NCBI GenBank assembly: GCA_903834765.1 | Contig: CAILKE010000055.1 | Location: 62,001-126,000, forward strand | Source: an uncultured Bacteroidota bacterium | GTDB lineage: Bacteria > Bacteroidota > Bacteroidia > B-17B0 > Aurantibacillaceae | Direction of reading: 5' to 3' | Length of the DNA stretch: 64,000 bases | In this document: positions 9,133 through 18,560 of the stretch, piece after piece | How positions within the stretch are numbered: position 1 is the first letter of the stretch | How the letters are laid out: every line of letters begins with the position of its first letter | Position numbers and translations under genes: made by a program | The notes under the pieces: generated by a model | Seen by the model: the letters and a program-made list of their open reading frames with translations, nothing else | What the model was told of the DNA's origin: nothing | Databases searched by the model: none

Positions 9133-9882
9133 TCACTTTCTAAATAACTGAATTATTTTTCGTAAAGGTTTTAAGTATAAGGTGTGAAATTTTGGTTTTA
9201 AGCCATTCATCAACCACGCTTTTCGGTCTTCTTTATTAGCTCTTATCCTGTTTGATAATGATGCATTACTAAGTCCTCCGACTCTCATTTTTATAATGAA
9301 TTCAGGTAAATACGCTAATTTGATTTGATGCTTATGAACGAAGCGCAGCATTAATTCATAATCAGCCGCTGATACTAAATCTAAATTAAAGTTTCCGTAT
9401 TTTTCATAGCAATGTCTTCTCACAAAAAAAGTTGGATGCGGTGGCATCCATCCATTTACAAACATACCATGTTTGTAGCTCCCCGATTTCCACTTACGTA
9501 ATATTTTATCCACGTTCGTTTTGTCTACGTAAAATAAATCGGCATATACAGCATCTGCGTGGTTTAACTTAAATGTTTGAACGACTTTTTCAATCACTTG
9601 ATGATTGGTGTAAAAATCATCGCTATGCAAAACCCCAATAACATCGCCAGTAGCCATTGCAATGCCTTTGTTTAAAGCATCATACAAGCCATTGTCTTTT
9701 TCGGAAATGAATTTCGAGATTTTATCTTTATAAGAATGAATGATTGAAAGTGTGCTATCTGTTGATTTACCATCTATGATAATGTATTCAATATCCTTAT
9801 ACGTTTGGTTTAAAACAGAATCAATCGTATCAATTAAGGTCGATTCGCTGTTATAGGTGATGGTTATAATGGATACTTTCAA
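9133..9882 (-). CDS. Family 2 glycosyltransferase
   Basis: The 249-residue protein is a GT-A fold, family 2 glycosyltransferase. It begins with MKVSIITITYNSESTLIDT, followed by the IIIDGKSTDST donor-binding segment, EKDNGLYDALNKGI, and a DXD-type metal site in LHSDDFY near residue 90. An acceptor-side WMPPHPTFFVRR motif is also present. The size and motifs resemble WcaA/WfgS-type enzymes that add sugars to lipopolysaccharide or exopolysaccharide. It is cytosolic or peripheral, without a membrane segment. It lies 27 bp upstream of nothing obvious in its own pathway; the nucleotide-sugar operon 3 kb away is a possible donor source. The sugar is not determinable. Confidence 0.92.
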   Translation of the reverse strand: MKVSIITITYNSESTLIDTIDSVLNQTYKDIEYIIIDGKSTDSTLSIIHSYKDKISKFISEKDNGLYDALNKGIAMATGDVIGVLHSDDFYTNHQVIEKVVQTFKLNHADAVYADLFYVDKTNVDKILRKWKSGSYKHGMFVNGWMPPHPTFFVRRHCYEKYGNFNLDLVSAADYELMLRFVHKHQIKLAYLPEFIIKMRVGGLSNASLSNRIRANKEDRKAWLMNGLKPKFHTLYLKPLRKIIQLFRK

Positions 9883-9980
9883 AATTGTATACTTTAAATA
9901 TTATTAAAGATACTTGATTTATTTGAAATAATTCAGACTCATTTTTACAACTTAATTTTTAATCGTACCTTTACTAACCT

Positions 9981-10130
9981 GTGATAAAAACAACCCGTAT
10001 ACATTTGATACTTCTCGTTATTGTAAGTTCTACAATACTTTCGGGATGTTTTATATTTAAAGGAAAAAACAAATGTGACACTTGTCCAAACATTGGACAT
10101 CAAACTAAACACAAAAAAAAGCATAAATAA
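9981..10130 (+). CDS. Small lipoprotein, 49 residues
   Basis: A GTG at 9981 opens a 49-codon frame with a lipoprotein signal: basic start, hydrophobic LILLVIVSSTIL and the lipobox LSGC with Cys23. The mature part is only 27 residues, contains CDTCP, and ends in a Lys/His-rich tail. Tiny lipoproteins of this style, with a short Cys/Pro segment and a basic end, are frequent in Bacteroidota genomes, and their function is unknown. The frame is followed within 2 bp by a strong hairpin terminator, which supports a real transcript. The start is uncertain since no ATG is available in frame. Confidence 0.6.
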   Translation: MIKTTRIHLILLVIVSSTILSGCFIFKGKNKCDTCPNIGHQTKHKKKHK

Positions 10131-10163
10131 AAAAGAGCCTGTTTAATTTAAACAGGCTCTTTT
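10131..10163. terminator. Bidirectional intrinsic terminator
   Basis: A near-perfect inverted repeat, AAAAGAGCCTGTTTAA paired with TTAAACAGGCTCTTTT, lies between the small lipoprotein gene (+) and the slyD gene (-). It has A and T runs on both sides and can end transcription from both directions. Confidence 0.85.
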
Positions 10164-10181
10164 ATATGAATCAAATATTGA

Positions 10182-10697
10182 TTAGTGGTGGTGATGTCCT
10201 CCTGGTCCGTGAACATGGCCGTGATCAAGCTCTTCAGCAGAAGCATCTCTAATACTTAATACTTCACCTATAAAATGTAAAGTATGATCAGCTAAAGGAT
10301 GATTGAAATCCATAATGACATAATCATCACCAATTTCTTCTACGTAACCCATTAATTGATTTCCTTCTTCATCATTCATGGCTAGTTCTTCACCTTCTTT
10401 CACTCGTTCCGAATCGAAAGCTCCATCCACATAAAATGCTTCTTTAGGTATTTTTGTAATCATTTCAACATCAGATACACCGTATCCGTTTGCTGGCGCT
10501 ACTAGAAAATCGAAAGAATCACCTACTTTTTTATTTAATAAGTTTTTTTCGAAATCAGGAATTAATTGCCCTGTTCCAAAAATAAACACAAAAGGTTTTT
10601 CTTTAGATGTTTGTTCAATTAATTCAGGAGCATCATTATCTACATGAGCTGATAAATGGTAGTTTACTGTTACTACTTTGTTTTTTGAAATTGTCAT
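10182..10697 (-). CDS. slyD: SlyD-type FKBP peptidyl-prolyl isomerase
   Basis: This 171-residue protein has the FKBP core of SlyD: an N-terminal strand with NYHLSAHVDN, FIFGTGQLIPDFEKNL, and GDSFDFLVAPANGYG, with an inserted IF chaperone domain in the middle. Its C-terminus is rich in histidine (HGHVHGPGGHHHH), as in metal-binding SlyD proteins involved in nickel handling. It catalyses prolyl cis-trans isomerisation and acts as a cytosolic chaperone. No hydrogenase or urease genes are nearby, so a specific metal role is not indicated. The terminator immediately downstream is shared with the lipoprotein gene. Confidence 0.93.
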   Translation of the reverse strand: MTISKNKVVTVNYHLSAHVDNDAPELIEQTSKEKPFVFIFGTGQLIPDFEKNLLNKKVGDSFDFLVAPANGYGVSDVEMITKIPKEAFYVDGAFDSERVKEGEELAMNDEEGNQLMGYVEEIGDDYVIMDFNHPLADHTLHFIGEVLSIRDASAEELDHGHVHGPGGHHHH

Positions 10698-10715
10698 ATT
10701 CTTTGTTTTTGTTTC

Positions 10716-10811
10716 TCATGCTGAACTTGTTTCAGCATCTGTTTTTATTTATAATCAAAACCTTTTACAATAGACCCTGAAACATACCGATAGTTATCGG
10801 TATCAGGGTGA
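10716..10811. repeat. Paired-hairpin intergenic repeat (REP/MITE-like)
   Basis: The gap between slyD and the aldehyde dehydrogenase gene holds two hairpins: ATGCTGAA-cttg-TTTCAGCAT (10718-10738), and CCCTGA with TACCGATA-gt-TATCGGTA inside and TCAGGG closing (10775-10808). The outer ends TCATGCTGA and TCAGGGTGA are imperfect inverted copies. This is the form of a small non-autonomous palindromic repeat. Only one copy occurs in the window, so the mobile nature is inferred from structure alone. Confidence 0.5.
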
Positions 10812-10826
10812 CTATCTCTATTTTAT

Positions 10827-12350
10827 TTAAAAATCGAATTTAATACCTTGCGCTAAGGTTAATTTTGTTCCGTAGTTAATGGTATTCGTTTGACGGCGCA
10901 TATACGCTTTCCAAGCGTCAGATCCGCTTTCACGACCGCCACCTGTTTCTTTTTCACCACCAAAAGCACCACCAATTTCAGCACCACTAGTTCCAATGTT
11001 TACATTAGCAATACCACAATCACTACCAGCTGCTGATAAGAATTCTTCAGCTTCACGCATATTTAATGTCATGATAGAAGATGATAAACCTTGAGGAACA
11101 CCATTTTGTAAAGCAATCGCTTCATCGATGGTTTTATATTTCATGATATATAAAATCGGAGCAAAAGTTTCATGTTGCACAATTTCAAAATCATTATTGG
11201 CTTCAGCAATACAAGGTTTTACATAGCAACCACTTTCATAGCCTTTACCTTCTAATACGCCACCTGGGATTAATATTTTTCCACCTTCAGCAATTACTCT
11301 TTCAATAGAAACTAAGTAATCTTTTACAGCACCTTTATCAATTAATGGTCCAACGTGATTGTTTTCATTCAATGGATCACCAATACGTAATTGTTTGTAT
11401 GCTGAAATTAATTTTTGTTTAACATCTTCGTAAATATCTTCATGGATAATTAAACGACGTGTAGAAGTACAACGTTGTCCAGCAGTTCCAACAGAGCCAA
11501 ATACGATGCCCGGTAAAACTGTTGGTAAATCAGCATTTTGAGAAATGATAACCGCATTGTTTCCACCTAATTCTAAAATAGAACGTCCAAAACGACTTGC
11601 TACTTTTGTCCCCACAATTCTTCCAACACGTGTAGAGCCTGTAGCAGATACTAATGGCACACGAGGATCTTCACACATTTTCTCGCCGATAGATCCTGGG
11701 CTTACTAATAAACAAGAAATTCCTTCAGGTAAATTGTTTGCAGCAGCAACTTCGTTCCAAATATTATGACAAGCAACGGCGCATAAAGGCACTTTACTTG
11801 ATGGTTTCCAGATACACACATCGCCACAGATCCAAGCCAAGGCTGTGTTCCAATTCCAAACAGCCACAGGGAAATTAAAAGCAGAGATGATACCTACAAT
11901 TCCTAATGGATGCCATTGCTCATACATACGGTGGCTTTCACGTTCAGAGTGCATTGTTAAACCATATAACTGACGAGATACACCCACTGCGAAATCACAG
12001 ATGTCAATCATTTCTTGAACTTCACCTAAACCTTCTTGCAAAGATTTACCCATTTCGTATGAAACTAATTTACCAAGATCATTTTTCTTAGCACGTAATT
12101 TTTCTCCGTATTGACGAACAATTTCGCCACGCTTTGGAGCTGGCACTAAGCGCCAAGTTTTAAAAGCTTCAGAAGCAACTTGTACTACTTTTTCGTAATC
12201 AGCAGCATTAGCAACTTGTACTTTTGCAATTAATTTTCCATCAACAGGACTATATGATTCTAAAATATCGCCATTAGCAAAATAATTTTTTCCAGTAGCA
12301 CAGCCTATGTTTAAGTCTTTTATTCCTAGAGATTTTAATACGTTTTCCAT
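10827..12350 (-). CDS. Aldehyde dehydrogenase, antiquitin-like (ALDH7 type)
   Basis: A 507-residue NAD(P)-dependent aldehyde dehydrogenase. It shows the ILELGGNNAVI motif with the catalytic Glu, GTAGQRCTSTRRLI with the nucleophile Cys near residue 293, and HETFAPILYIMKY in the C-terminal part. The GNNA and GQRCTSTRR segments are typical of the ALDH7 (antiquitin) group, whose members oxidise alpha-aminoadipate semialdehyde/piperideine-6-carboxylate in lysine catabolism. No other lysine-degradation gene lies next to it, so the substrate is inferred from family resemblance only. The protein is cytosolic and of normal length. Confidence 0.9.
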   Translation of the reverse strand: MENVLKSLGIKDLNIGCATGKNYFANGDILESYSPVDGKLIAKVQVANAADYEKVVQVASEAFKTWRLVPAPKRGEIVRQYGEKLRAKKNDLGKLVSYEMGKSLQEGLGEVQEMIDICDFAVGVSRQLYGLTMHSERESHRMYEQWHPLGIVGIISAFNFPVAVWNWNTALAWICGDVCIWKPSSKVPLCAVACHNIWNEVAAANNLPEGISCLLVSPGSIGEKMCEDPRVPLVSATGSTRVGRIVGTKVASRFGRSILELGGNNAVIISQNADLPTVLPGIVFGSVGTAGQRCTSTRRLIIHEDIYEDVKQKLISAYKQLRIGDPLNENNHVGPLIDKGAVKDYLVSIERVIAEGGKILIPGGVLEGKGYESGCYVKPCIAEANNDFEIVQHETFAPILYIMKYKTIDEAIALQNGVPQGLSSSIMTLNMREAEEFLSAAGSDCGIANVNIGTSGAEIGGAFGGEKETGGGRESGSDAWKAYMRRQTNTINYGTKLTLAQGIKFDF

Positions 12351-12441
12351 TTAATTATTGTTTTGTTGTGTTTGTTTTTTCAGCGTTAAATATACTGATT
12401 TTAAAGCTATAATTCTATTTTATCTTTGATTAATTATTTCA

Positions 12442-15099
12442 TTAAAACATTCCTTTTGCCCTATCAATGGCTGGTTTCAGTCCTTCTAATTTAGAGCCTC
12501 CGGCTTGCGCATAAAAAGGTTGGCCACCGCCACCGCCATTAATTTCTTTTGCTAAATCTTTAATAATAGTTCCTGCATTCAGGTTTTTATCTTTCACTAA
12601 ACTGTCGCTAATAATAACAGATATACTTGGTTTGCCTTTTACTTCGGCACCAATAATGCAAACGCAATTTTCTGTTTGATTGCGAATTTCAAACAACATA
12701 TTTTTAAGTTCTTCAGCACTATCAAATACAACTAACTCACAAATGAAATTGATGCCATTAGTAGATTTAATTTTAGACAATAGATCACGTTTGATCGTTT
12801 GTGCTTTTTCTCGCATTAATCCTTGAACTTGTTTTTGAAGTTCAGTGTTCTCTTCAAGCACATTGCTCAAACTTTTCACTACATCTTTATTGTTTTTTAA
12901 TAAGGCTTTTACTTCATTTAATAATAACGTTTGGTTATCAAAAAACTCTTCTGCTTTAAGAGCTGTTACAGCTTCAATACGACGGATACCTGCAGCTACA
13001 GCACTTTCAGAAGTGACCTTGAAATAACCGATTTGTCCGGTCGCTTTTACGTGTGTGCCACCACATAATTCAATCGAATAGTTTTTATCAAATTCTACCA
13101 CACGAACTACGTCGCCATATTTTTCCCCAAACAAAGCCATGGCCCCTGTTTTTTTAGCATCATCAATGGTCATTTGTTGAATGTTACTGGCAATATTTTC
13201 ACGAATTTTTGTATTTACTATTTTTTCAATTTCGTATAATTCTTCATCAGTAATTTTTGAGAAGTGCGAAAAGTCAAAACGTAAATGTTCGTCATTTACC
13301 AAACTACCTTTTTGTTCTACATGCGTACCTAATACCATGCGTAAAGCGGCGTGGAGTAGGTGAGTGGCGCTATGGTTGTTTTCTGTATAACTACGTTGGT
13401 GTTTATTTACTTTAGCCGTAAATGTTGCAGAAATATTATCAGGTAATTTATCACAGAAATGAATTGTTAATCCGTTTTCTTTTTTTGTATCAGTGATAGT
13501 AATGTTTTCGTTAATGTTTTCAAGAGTTCCTGTATCGCCTACTTGCCCACCACTTTCAGCATAGAAAGGTGTTTTGCTTAATACCAATTGAAACTGTTCT
13601 TTATTTTTTGCTTTTACTTTTCGGTAACGAACAATGGTTGTTTCGCATTCTAATTCATCATAACCAACAAAATTTGTTTGCTTATCATCAATAGCCTTTT
13701 TTTCTACAACCATCCAATCATCAGTATCTACAATTGATGAGGCGCGTGAACGATTTTTTTGTTCATCTAACAAACGGTTAAATTCTGTTTCATCAATACT
13801 TAAATCGTAACCACGAGCAATAAGAGACGTTAAGTCTAATGGAAACCCAAAAGTATCATACAATTCAAATACAATTTTTCCATCAATTACTTTGCTTGTG
13901 TGTTTGGATGTCAAATCAATACACACCTGATCAATTCGTTTTAAGCCTATCTCAAGAGTTTTGTAAAAAGATATTTCTTCTTCTTTAATAACTTTTTCGA
14001 TTAATAACTTTTGAGACTTTAATTCAGGAAACTGCTCGCCTAATTGATGTGCTAATGTAGGCACAATGCGGTACATAAATGGTTCTTTGATATTCAATGA
14101 TTGATATCCGTAACGAATGGCACGGCGTAAAATACGACGAATAACATAGCCAGCCCCTGTATTGCTTGGTAATTGACCATCTGCAATAGAAAAAGAAATC
14201 GTACGAATATGATCTGCAATCACGCGCATCGCAATATTGACTATCTGTTGTTTTTTATGATTATCTTCATCTTCTGGTTTATAACGTAGGCCGCTTAACT
14301 CTTCAATTTTATTTAATAAAGGTGTAAATACATCTGTATCGTAATTAGATTGCTTGCCTTGTAATACACGCACCAAGCGCTCAAAGCCCATGCCTGTATC
14401 AACGTGTTGCGCTGGTAATTTTTCAAGGCTTTTATCTGCTTTACGCATGAACTCCATAAAAACATTATTCCAAACTTCAATTACCTGATCGTTATCACCG
14501 TTTACAAGTGTTGCTCCATCTACTTTAGCACGCTCTTCATCACTTCTTCCGTCGTAATGAATTTCAGTACATGGTCCACAAGGACCAGTATCACCCATTT
14601 CCCAGAAGTTGTCTTTTTTATTTCCGTTTATGATTCTGCTTTCAGGAACAAATAATTTCCAAGTATCATAAGCTTCTTGATCAAAAGGAACATTCTCTTC
14701 TACGCTTCCTTCAAATACAGTAACGTATAAACGTTCTTTATCAATTTTATAAACATCAGTCAATAATTCCCAAGCCCAAGTAATGGCATCTTTTTTAAAA
14801 TAGTCGCCAAAGCTCCAGTTACCAAGCATTTCGAACATAGTGTGGTGGTATGTATCAACTCCTACCTCTTCCAAGTCGTTATGTTTTCCGCTCACGCGTA
14901 GGCATTTTTGTGTATCAGTTACACGAGGAAATTTAATAGGCGCATTACCTAAAAATATATCTTTAAAAGGAGCCATCCCACTGTTATTAAACATAAGTGT
15001 AGGATCGCCTTTGACCACCATAGGCGCCGATGGTACAATTTGATGACCTTTTGATTTGAAAAATTCTAAAAATGTTGAACGTACTTTATTTGATTCCAT
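12442..15099 (-). CDS. alaS: Alanine-tRNA ligase
   Basis: An 885-residue AlaS with the full domain order: N-terminal class II aminoacylation domain (starting VRSTFLEFFKSKGH, with HHTMFEMLGNWSFGDYF), tRNA-recognition helices, the editing domain with the zinc motifs NHSATHLLHAALR (near residue 575) and CGGTHVKATG (near 677), and the C-terminal DHHA1 domain ending with GGGGGQPFYAQAGG. It charges tRNA-Ala and hydrolyses mischarged Ser and Gly. The length and motifs are normal. It is monocistronic as far as can be seen; the 358-bp region upstream carries a dispersed structured repeat. Confidence 0.98.
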   Translation of the reverse strand: MESNKVRSTFLEFFKSKGHQIVPSAPMVVKGDPTLMFNNSGMAPFKDIFLGNAPIKFPRVTDTQKCLRVSGKHNDLEEVGVDTYHHTMFEMLGNWSFGDYFKKDAITWAWELLTDVYKIDKERLYVTVFEGSVEENVPFDQEAYDTWKLFVPESRIINGNKKDNFWEMGDTGPCGPCTEIHYDGRSDEERAKVDGATLVNGDNDQVIEVWNNVFMEFMRKADKSLEKLPAQHVDTGMGFERLVRVLQGKQSNYDTDVFTPLLNKIEELSGLRYKPEDEDNHKKQQIVNIAMRVIADHIRTISFSIADGQLPSNTGAGYVIRRILRRAIRYGYQSLNIKEPFMYRIVPTLAHQLGEQFPELKSQKLLIEKVIKEEEISFYKTLEIGLKRIDQVCIDLTSKHTSKVIDGKIVFELYDTFGFPLDLTSLIARGYDLSIDETEFNRLLDEQKNRSRASSIVDTDDWMVVEKKAIDDKQTNFVGYDELECETTIVRYRKVKAKNKEQFQLVLSKTPFYAESGGQVGDTGTLENINENITITDTKKENGLTIHFCDKLPDNISATFTAKVNKHQRSYTENNHSATHLLHAALRMVLGTHVEQKGSLVNDEHLRFDFSHFSKITDEELYEIEKIVNTKIRENIASNIQQMTIDDAKKTGAMALFGEKYGDVVRVVEFDKNYSIELCGGTHVKATGQIGYFKVTSESAVAAGIRRIEAVTALKAEEFFDNQTLLLNEVKALLKNNKDVVKSLSNVLEENTELQKQVQGLMREKAQTIKRDLLSKIKSTNGINFICELVVFDSAEELKNMLFEIRNQTENCVCIIGAEVKGKPSISVIISDSLVKDKNLNAGTIIKDLAKEINGGGGGQPFYAQAGGSKLEGLKPAIDRAKGMF

Positions 15100-15281
15100 A
15101 GTGATTTAAAAAATAGAGAACGAATATAATAAAAACAGCCCATTCAGACGGATATAATTTATCCACTTTCGGGATGATTTTTAAGTAACCGCAGAGGCGC
15201 AGAGCAAGGAATGTTTTTCGTGGAAATTAGTTTAATTCGTTTTTCAATAATTTTAGTGTAATTGAGGTTTATAAATTAGCG

Positions 15282-15434
15282 CATACGTTGGTAAGAGTGC
15301 GGTGCTCGTGGACGAACGGAGCGAAATTTTGTTTTTACAGCAAATAGTGGGCAGGCTTTTGGAGTGTGTAAAAATAAAATATGGCGTTCGTCCTTGAATT
15401 TTGTTTCTTTTTGTCAAGCAAAAGAAAATAAAAA
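15282..15434 (+). repeat. Structured dispersed element, copy C (divergent)
   Basis: Between alaS and the TonB receptor gene (both minus strand). It starts CATACGTTGGTAA like copy A (32771-32932). It folds into the same long hairpin: GGACGAAC (15310-15317) pairs with GTTCGTCC (15386-15393), with AAATTTT/AAAATAT and GTTTTTAC/GTAAAAAT segments inside. A second A/T-rich hairpin follows with TCAAG in its loop, complementary to CTTGA next to the first hairpin. Stem sequences differ from copies A and B but remain paired. The remaining part of this gap (15100-15281) holds no gene. Confidence 0.6.
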
Positions 15435-15457
15435 AGAATAACTTTTTTGAGTGAACT

Positions 15458-17932
15458 TTATTTAATCTTCTCTTTCAATTTTATTTCCAAAGGAAAGCTT
15501 AGTTTGAAACTAAAGTTTCTTCCCATACTATATATGCCCGAACGCCCCGTACCATTATTTGGGTAAGAGTCGAAATACTTTAAACGACTCATATTGGATT
15601 GGTATGCCACATCTGTAAGGTTGGTAACAAATATGCCCAGAGTGCATATCGTGTTTCCTTTTTTGGAACAAACATCTGTTCCAAAACCTGCATCAAATAA
15701 GGTATATCCGGGAGTCTTTGTTTCTGTTTGATAAGCTAAAAAAGCACGATTTTGATCGGCATAGTATTGCATACCAACTTTGATATACATGTGATGAAAG
15801 CAGCCTATTTTTTTTCTGAATTCAGCTCGTAATTCGGAGGTTGTATGAATAGGAGGAATGAAAGGCAAATATTTATTACTATCATTAATGACGGCACCGT
15901 TTCCGCCTTTATTGATTGCATATACCAATGATATGGAATTTTCAAAATGCAACCAATCGAGTGGATGCGGGTGTATATCAATGCGTGCTTCGCCCCCAAA
16001 TAACTGCGCTTTTGTTTGTTTGAATTTATATACGGGATAATTATTTCCTGCTTCAGAGTATATAGAATCGCCACCTATAAGGCTTTGTAGCTTTTGATTA
16101 AATATATAATTATCAATGGTGTTGCTAAAAAATTCTGCGCTAATGGATACGTGATGTGTATCGAAAAATAAGCCGATATCTTCTTGTAAATTAAATTCTG
16201 GTTTAAAATTGGCATCGCCAAGCTGTTCAAAGCCTGTACCGGGATGTATGCCCTTAGCAGAAATTTCAGAAATATTAGGTGCTCTGAAGCCACGTGCCAC
16301 GTTTATTTTGATTAATAGCTTATTGTTGATATTATAGGTTAGGCCTAAACTGCCTGAAAAACCTGAGAATATATGATTATAATTTTCAAACTGTTTCGTA
16401 GCTCCTAATGTATCGCTTGTTTTGGTTTCAAAACCAGTTATAGGATTTGTCGTGGTATAAAGCGCTGTGTTTCGAAACGACCGTGTATCATAGCGTCCAC
16501 CAAAAGCAATGTCGAATTTCTTAATTTCTTTTTTAATAAATAAGAAAGGTGCAAAGTCAAATAAAGTATAGCTTGGAATGACGAATTCAGTGCCCGCATC
16601 GCAGCTATTGACTTGATACATACCATTAATGCCTATAGTAGTTTCCCAACCTTTTTTTTCAGGTAAATAATATTTTAAGTCGTAAGTAGCAGTTTGCATT
16701 TGAAGATATAAACCAGCTATATCGGGGTTTTGAGGATGCGCATATTCTCGTCGGATACTTTGTTGGTAGCCTAATTTCAGGGCTAATTTACTTTGTCCTA
16801 TAATAAATTGATTGATGGAAAATAAACGATAATGTTGTACTCGTTGATGAATTGCGCTAATAGCGTATGCATTTAACTCTGCATCACTCACAATTGGACG
16901 AATAGTATCGGCTTCGGAAATTTGTTTAGTAAATTTACGAGTTACCGAATCGCGACTTCCATCAGGGATTTCCTGCATGTTATCATAAATACTAAAATTA
17001 AGGTGCGAGTATCCCCATTTTCTATTAAAGCCTATATAGGCATTAAAATCTGTTTCCTTAAAACCCGTGTTATACACTCTACCATCATATTTATTTTTAA
17101 AATTAGTAGCTTCTTTATATGAAGCACGCATACCATATACTATATTTTTGATATTACCCGCTAAGGCTAAAGATCCTGCATATAAGCCGTTATTGGATTG
17201 GTAATTTGTTTGGATACTTCCTTTTAAGGTGCCTTCAGGAACAGTGTTTGCTGGAATTAAATTAACAACACCCGCTAAAGCATCGGAACCATAAATTAAA
17301 CTCGCTGGGCCTTTAATTACTTCAATGCGATCAATCATAAACTGATCTACCTCAATACCATGCTCATCGCCCCATTGTTGACCTTCTTGACGAACACCAT
17401 CAAATAAAGTTAAAATACGATTGAACCCAAGTCCTCTGATGTATGGTTTGGATACGTTAGGTCCTGTGCTTAATACATTTACGCCAGGGACTTTAATGAT
17501 AGCGTCAATGGCATTGGTAGCAGTGTTTTGTTCCAGGTATTTTTGATCAATAGACACCATTGGTATAGGATTTCGTTTAATTTCGGTAGCCTTGGAAACT
17601 CCTGTTACTACTACCTCATTGGCTTCAATATGCGATTGTTCCATTTCTATAACAAGAGGGATGTGCAATGCTAAATCAATGGTTTTAATAACTGTTTGAT
17701 AACCCAATAAACGTATTTGCAACAAGGTTTTAATATGAGGTAAATTATTGATTTCGAAAGTGCCGTCTGCCTTGGAAATGCTTGAACTTTTTAAATCAGG
17801 AAAGTATAAAATAGCGCCAGGTAATGCATCGTTGGTTGCTTTATCTTTAACAATACCATTTATTTGAATTTGAGAAAATATATTACACGATATAAACAAT
17901 GCCACTGAGCACAGAATTTTTTTTATTGACAT
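15458..17932 (-). CDS. TonB-dependent outer-membrane receptor with CarboxypepD_reg domain
   Basis: An 824-residue receptor: signal peptide (ends near NIFSQ), a CarboxypepD_reg-like domain (QINGIVKDKATNDALPGAI, about residues 22-105), a plug domain (VLSTGPNVSKPYIRGLGFNR; DRIEVIKGPASLIYGSDALAGVVNL), and a C-terminal beta-barrel ending in an aromatic-rich strand. It moves a ligand across the outer membrane using TonB-ExbBD energy. There is no SusD partner, so it is probably not a glycan receptor; small metal complexes, haem or cobalamin are likelier. It follows yidD by 38 bp and a small Cys/His protein gene before that, apparently one operon. The ligand is not determined. Confidence 0.92.
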   Translation of the reverse strand: MSIKKILCSVALFISCNIFSQIQINGIVKDKATNDALPGAILYFPDLKSSSISKADGTFEINNLPHIKTLLQIRLLGYQTVIKTIDLALHIPLVIEMEQSHIEANEVVVTGVSKATEIKRNPIPMVSIDQKYLEQNTATNAIDAIIKVPGVNVLSTGPNVSKPYIRGLGFNRILTLFDGVRQEGQQWGDEHGIEVDQFMIDRIEVIKGPASLIYGSDALAGVVNLIPANTVPEGTLKGSIQTNYQSNNGLYAGSLALAGNIKNIVYGMRASYKEATNFKNKYDGRVYNTGFKETDFNAYIGFNRKWGYSHLNFSIYDNMQEIPDGSRDSVTRKFTKQISEADTIRPIVSDAELNAYAISAIHQRVQHYRLFSINQFIIGQSKLALKLGYQQSIRREYAHPQNPDIAGLYLQMQTATYDLKYYLPEKKGWETTIGINGMYQVNSCDAGTEFVIPSYTLFDFAPFLFIKKEIKKFDIAFGGRYDTRSFRNTALYTTTNPITGFETKTSDTLGATKQFENYNHIFSGFSGSLGLTYNINNKLLIKINVARGFRAPNISEISAKGIHPGTGFEQLGDANFKPEFNLQEDIGLFFDTHHVSISAEFFSNTIDNYIFNQKLQSLIGGDSIYSEAGNNYPVYKFKQTKAQLFGGEARIDIHPHPLDWLHFENSISLVYAINKGGNGAVINDSNKYLPFIPPIHTTSELRAEFRKKIGCFHHMYIKVGMQYYADQNRAFLAYQTETKTPGYTLFDAGFGTDVCSKKGNTICTLGIFVTNLTDVAYQSNMSRLKYFDSYPNNGTGRSGIYSMGRNFSFKLSFPLEIKLKEKIK

Positions 17933-17970
17933 ATAGATTGTTTTTTAGGAAAAAAATTATCCTTTACCTT

Positions 17971-18180
17971 TTATTTCACTGGATCATAGCCACTACCACC
18001 CCAAGGGTGGCAACGCATGATGCGTTTGATTGTCATCCAACTACCTTTAATTGCTCCGTATTTGTTAACCGCATCAATACCGTATTGAGAACATGAAGGT
18101 TCATAACGGCAGGATGGTTTTAATAAGGGCGAGATAGCGTATTGATAAAAGCGGATAATCGCTAAAGGAATAAATTTCAA
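17971..18180 (-). CDS. yidD: Membrane protein insertion efficiency factor YidD
   Basis: A 69-residue protein with the YidD signature: [33 protein letters not shown] and [13 protein letters not shown]. YidD is a small amphipathic, membrane-associated factor that helps insertion of proteins by YidC. The usual neighbours (rnpA, yidC, rpmH) are absent; here the gene lies between a small exported protein and a TonB receptor, 45 and 38 bp away, in an apparent operon. The length and the three conserved cysteines are normal for the family. Confidence 0.95.
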   Translation of the reverse strand: MKFIPLAIIRFYQYAISPLLKPSCRYEPSCSQYGIDAVNKYGAIKGSWMTIKRIMRCHPWGGSGYDPVK

Positions 18181-18225
18181 TTGATTTAATTAATAGATTA
18201 ATAACTCATTTATTTAATCAATAAA

Positions 18226-18555
18226 TTAAGCTATTGGTGGACCTCTTAAAAGAGCTGTATTATATTGAAATTTAGGAACTGATAATTCATTAAAGTAAAA
18301 AGATGTTTCTTTTGTTTCTTTTAATGGTAGAAAATTTAATATGAATTTGAAAACACTATAATAAACGGGTGTGTCATATTTTTGAAAGTTACAATCTTGA
18401 GTGTCACCATTTTCGCTAACAGTAGCGTCGGTAGAAGATTGAATGGCTTTATGAACATGTCCTAATAATGAATGAATGTATACTTTAGGAATTGAGGCAA
18501 ATAAAATAACTGCTAATAAAGAAACAGAACATATTATTTTAAATTTAGGTTTCAT
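18226..18555 (-). CDS. Small exported protein with C-terminal LRGPP motif
   Basis: A 109-residue protein with an N-terminal hydrophobic segment (ICSVSLLAVILFASI), then a His/Cys-containing part (HSLLGHVH, TQDCNF) and a C-terminus ending ALLRGPPIA. I have a general memory of short Bacteroidota proteins with this LRGPP end next to TonB receptors, possibly in metal traffic, but no established function. It is the first gene of the set with yidD and the TonB receptor. A promoter-like TATATTTG sits only 5 bp before its ATG, so the mRNA may be leaderless. Confidence 0.65.
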   Translation of the reverse strand: MKPKFKIICSVSLLAVILFASIPKVYIHSLLGHVHKAIQSSTDATVSENGDTQDCNFQKYDTPVYYSVFKFILNFLPLKETKETSFYFNELSVPKFQYNTALLRGPPIA

Positions 18556-18560
18556 CCTCG

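Noticed and set aside
15184-15230. ACCGCAGAGGCGCAGAG-type motif upstream of copy C
   Set aside because: I recall similar words in other genomes of the phylum, but only one copy is visible here and it has no clear structure, so it cannot be supported as a repeat.
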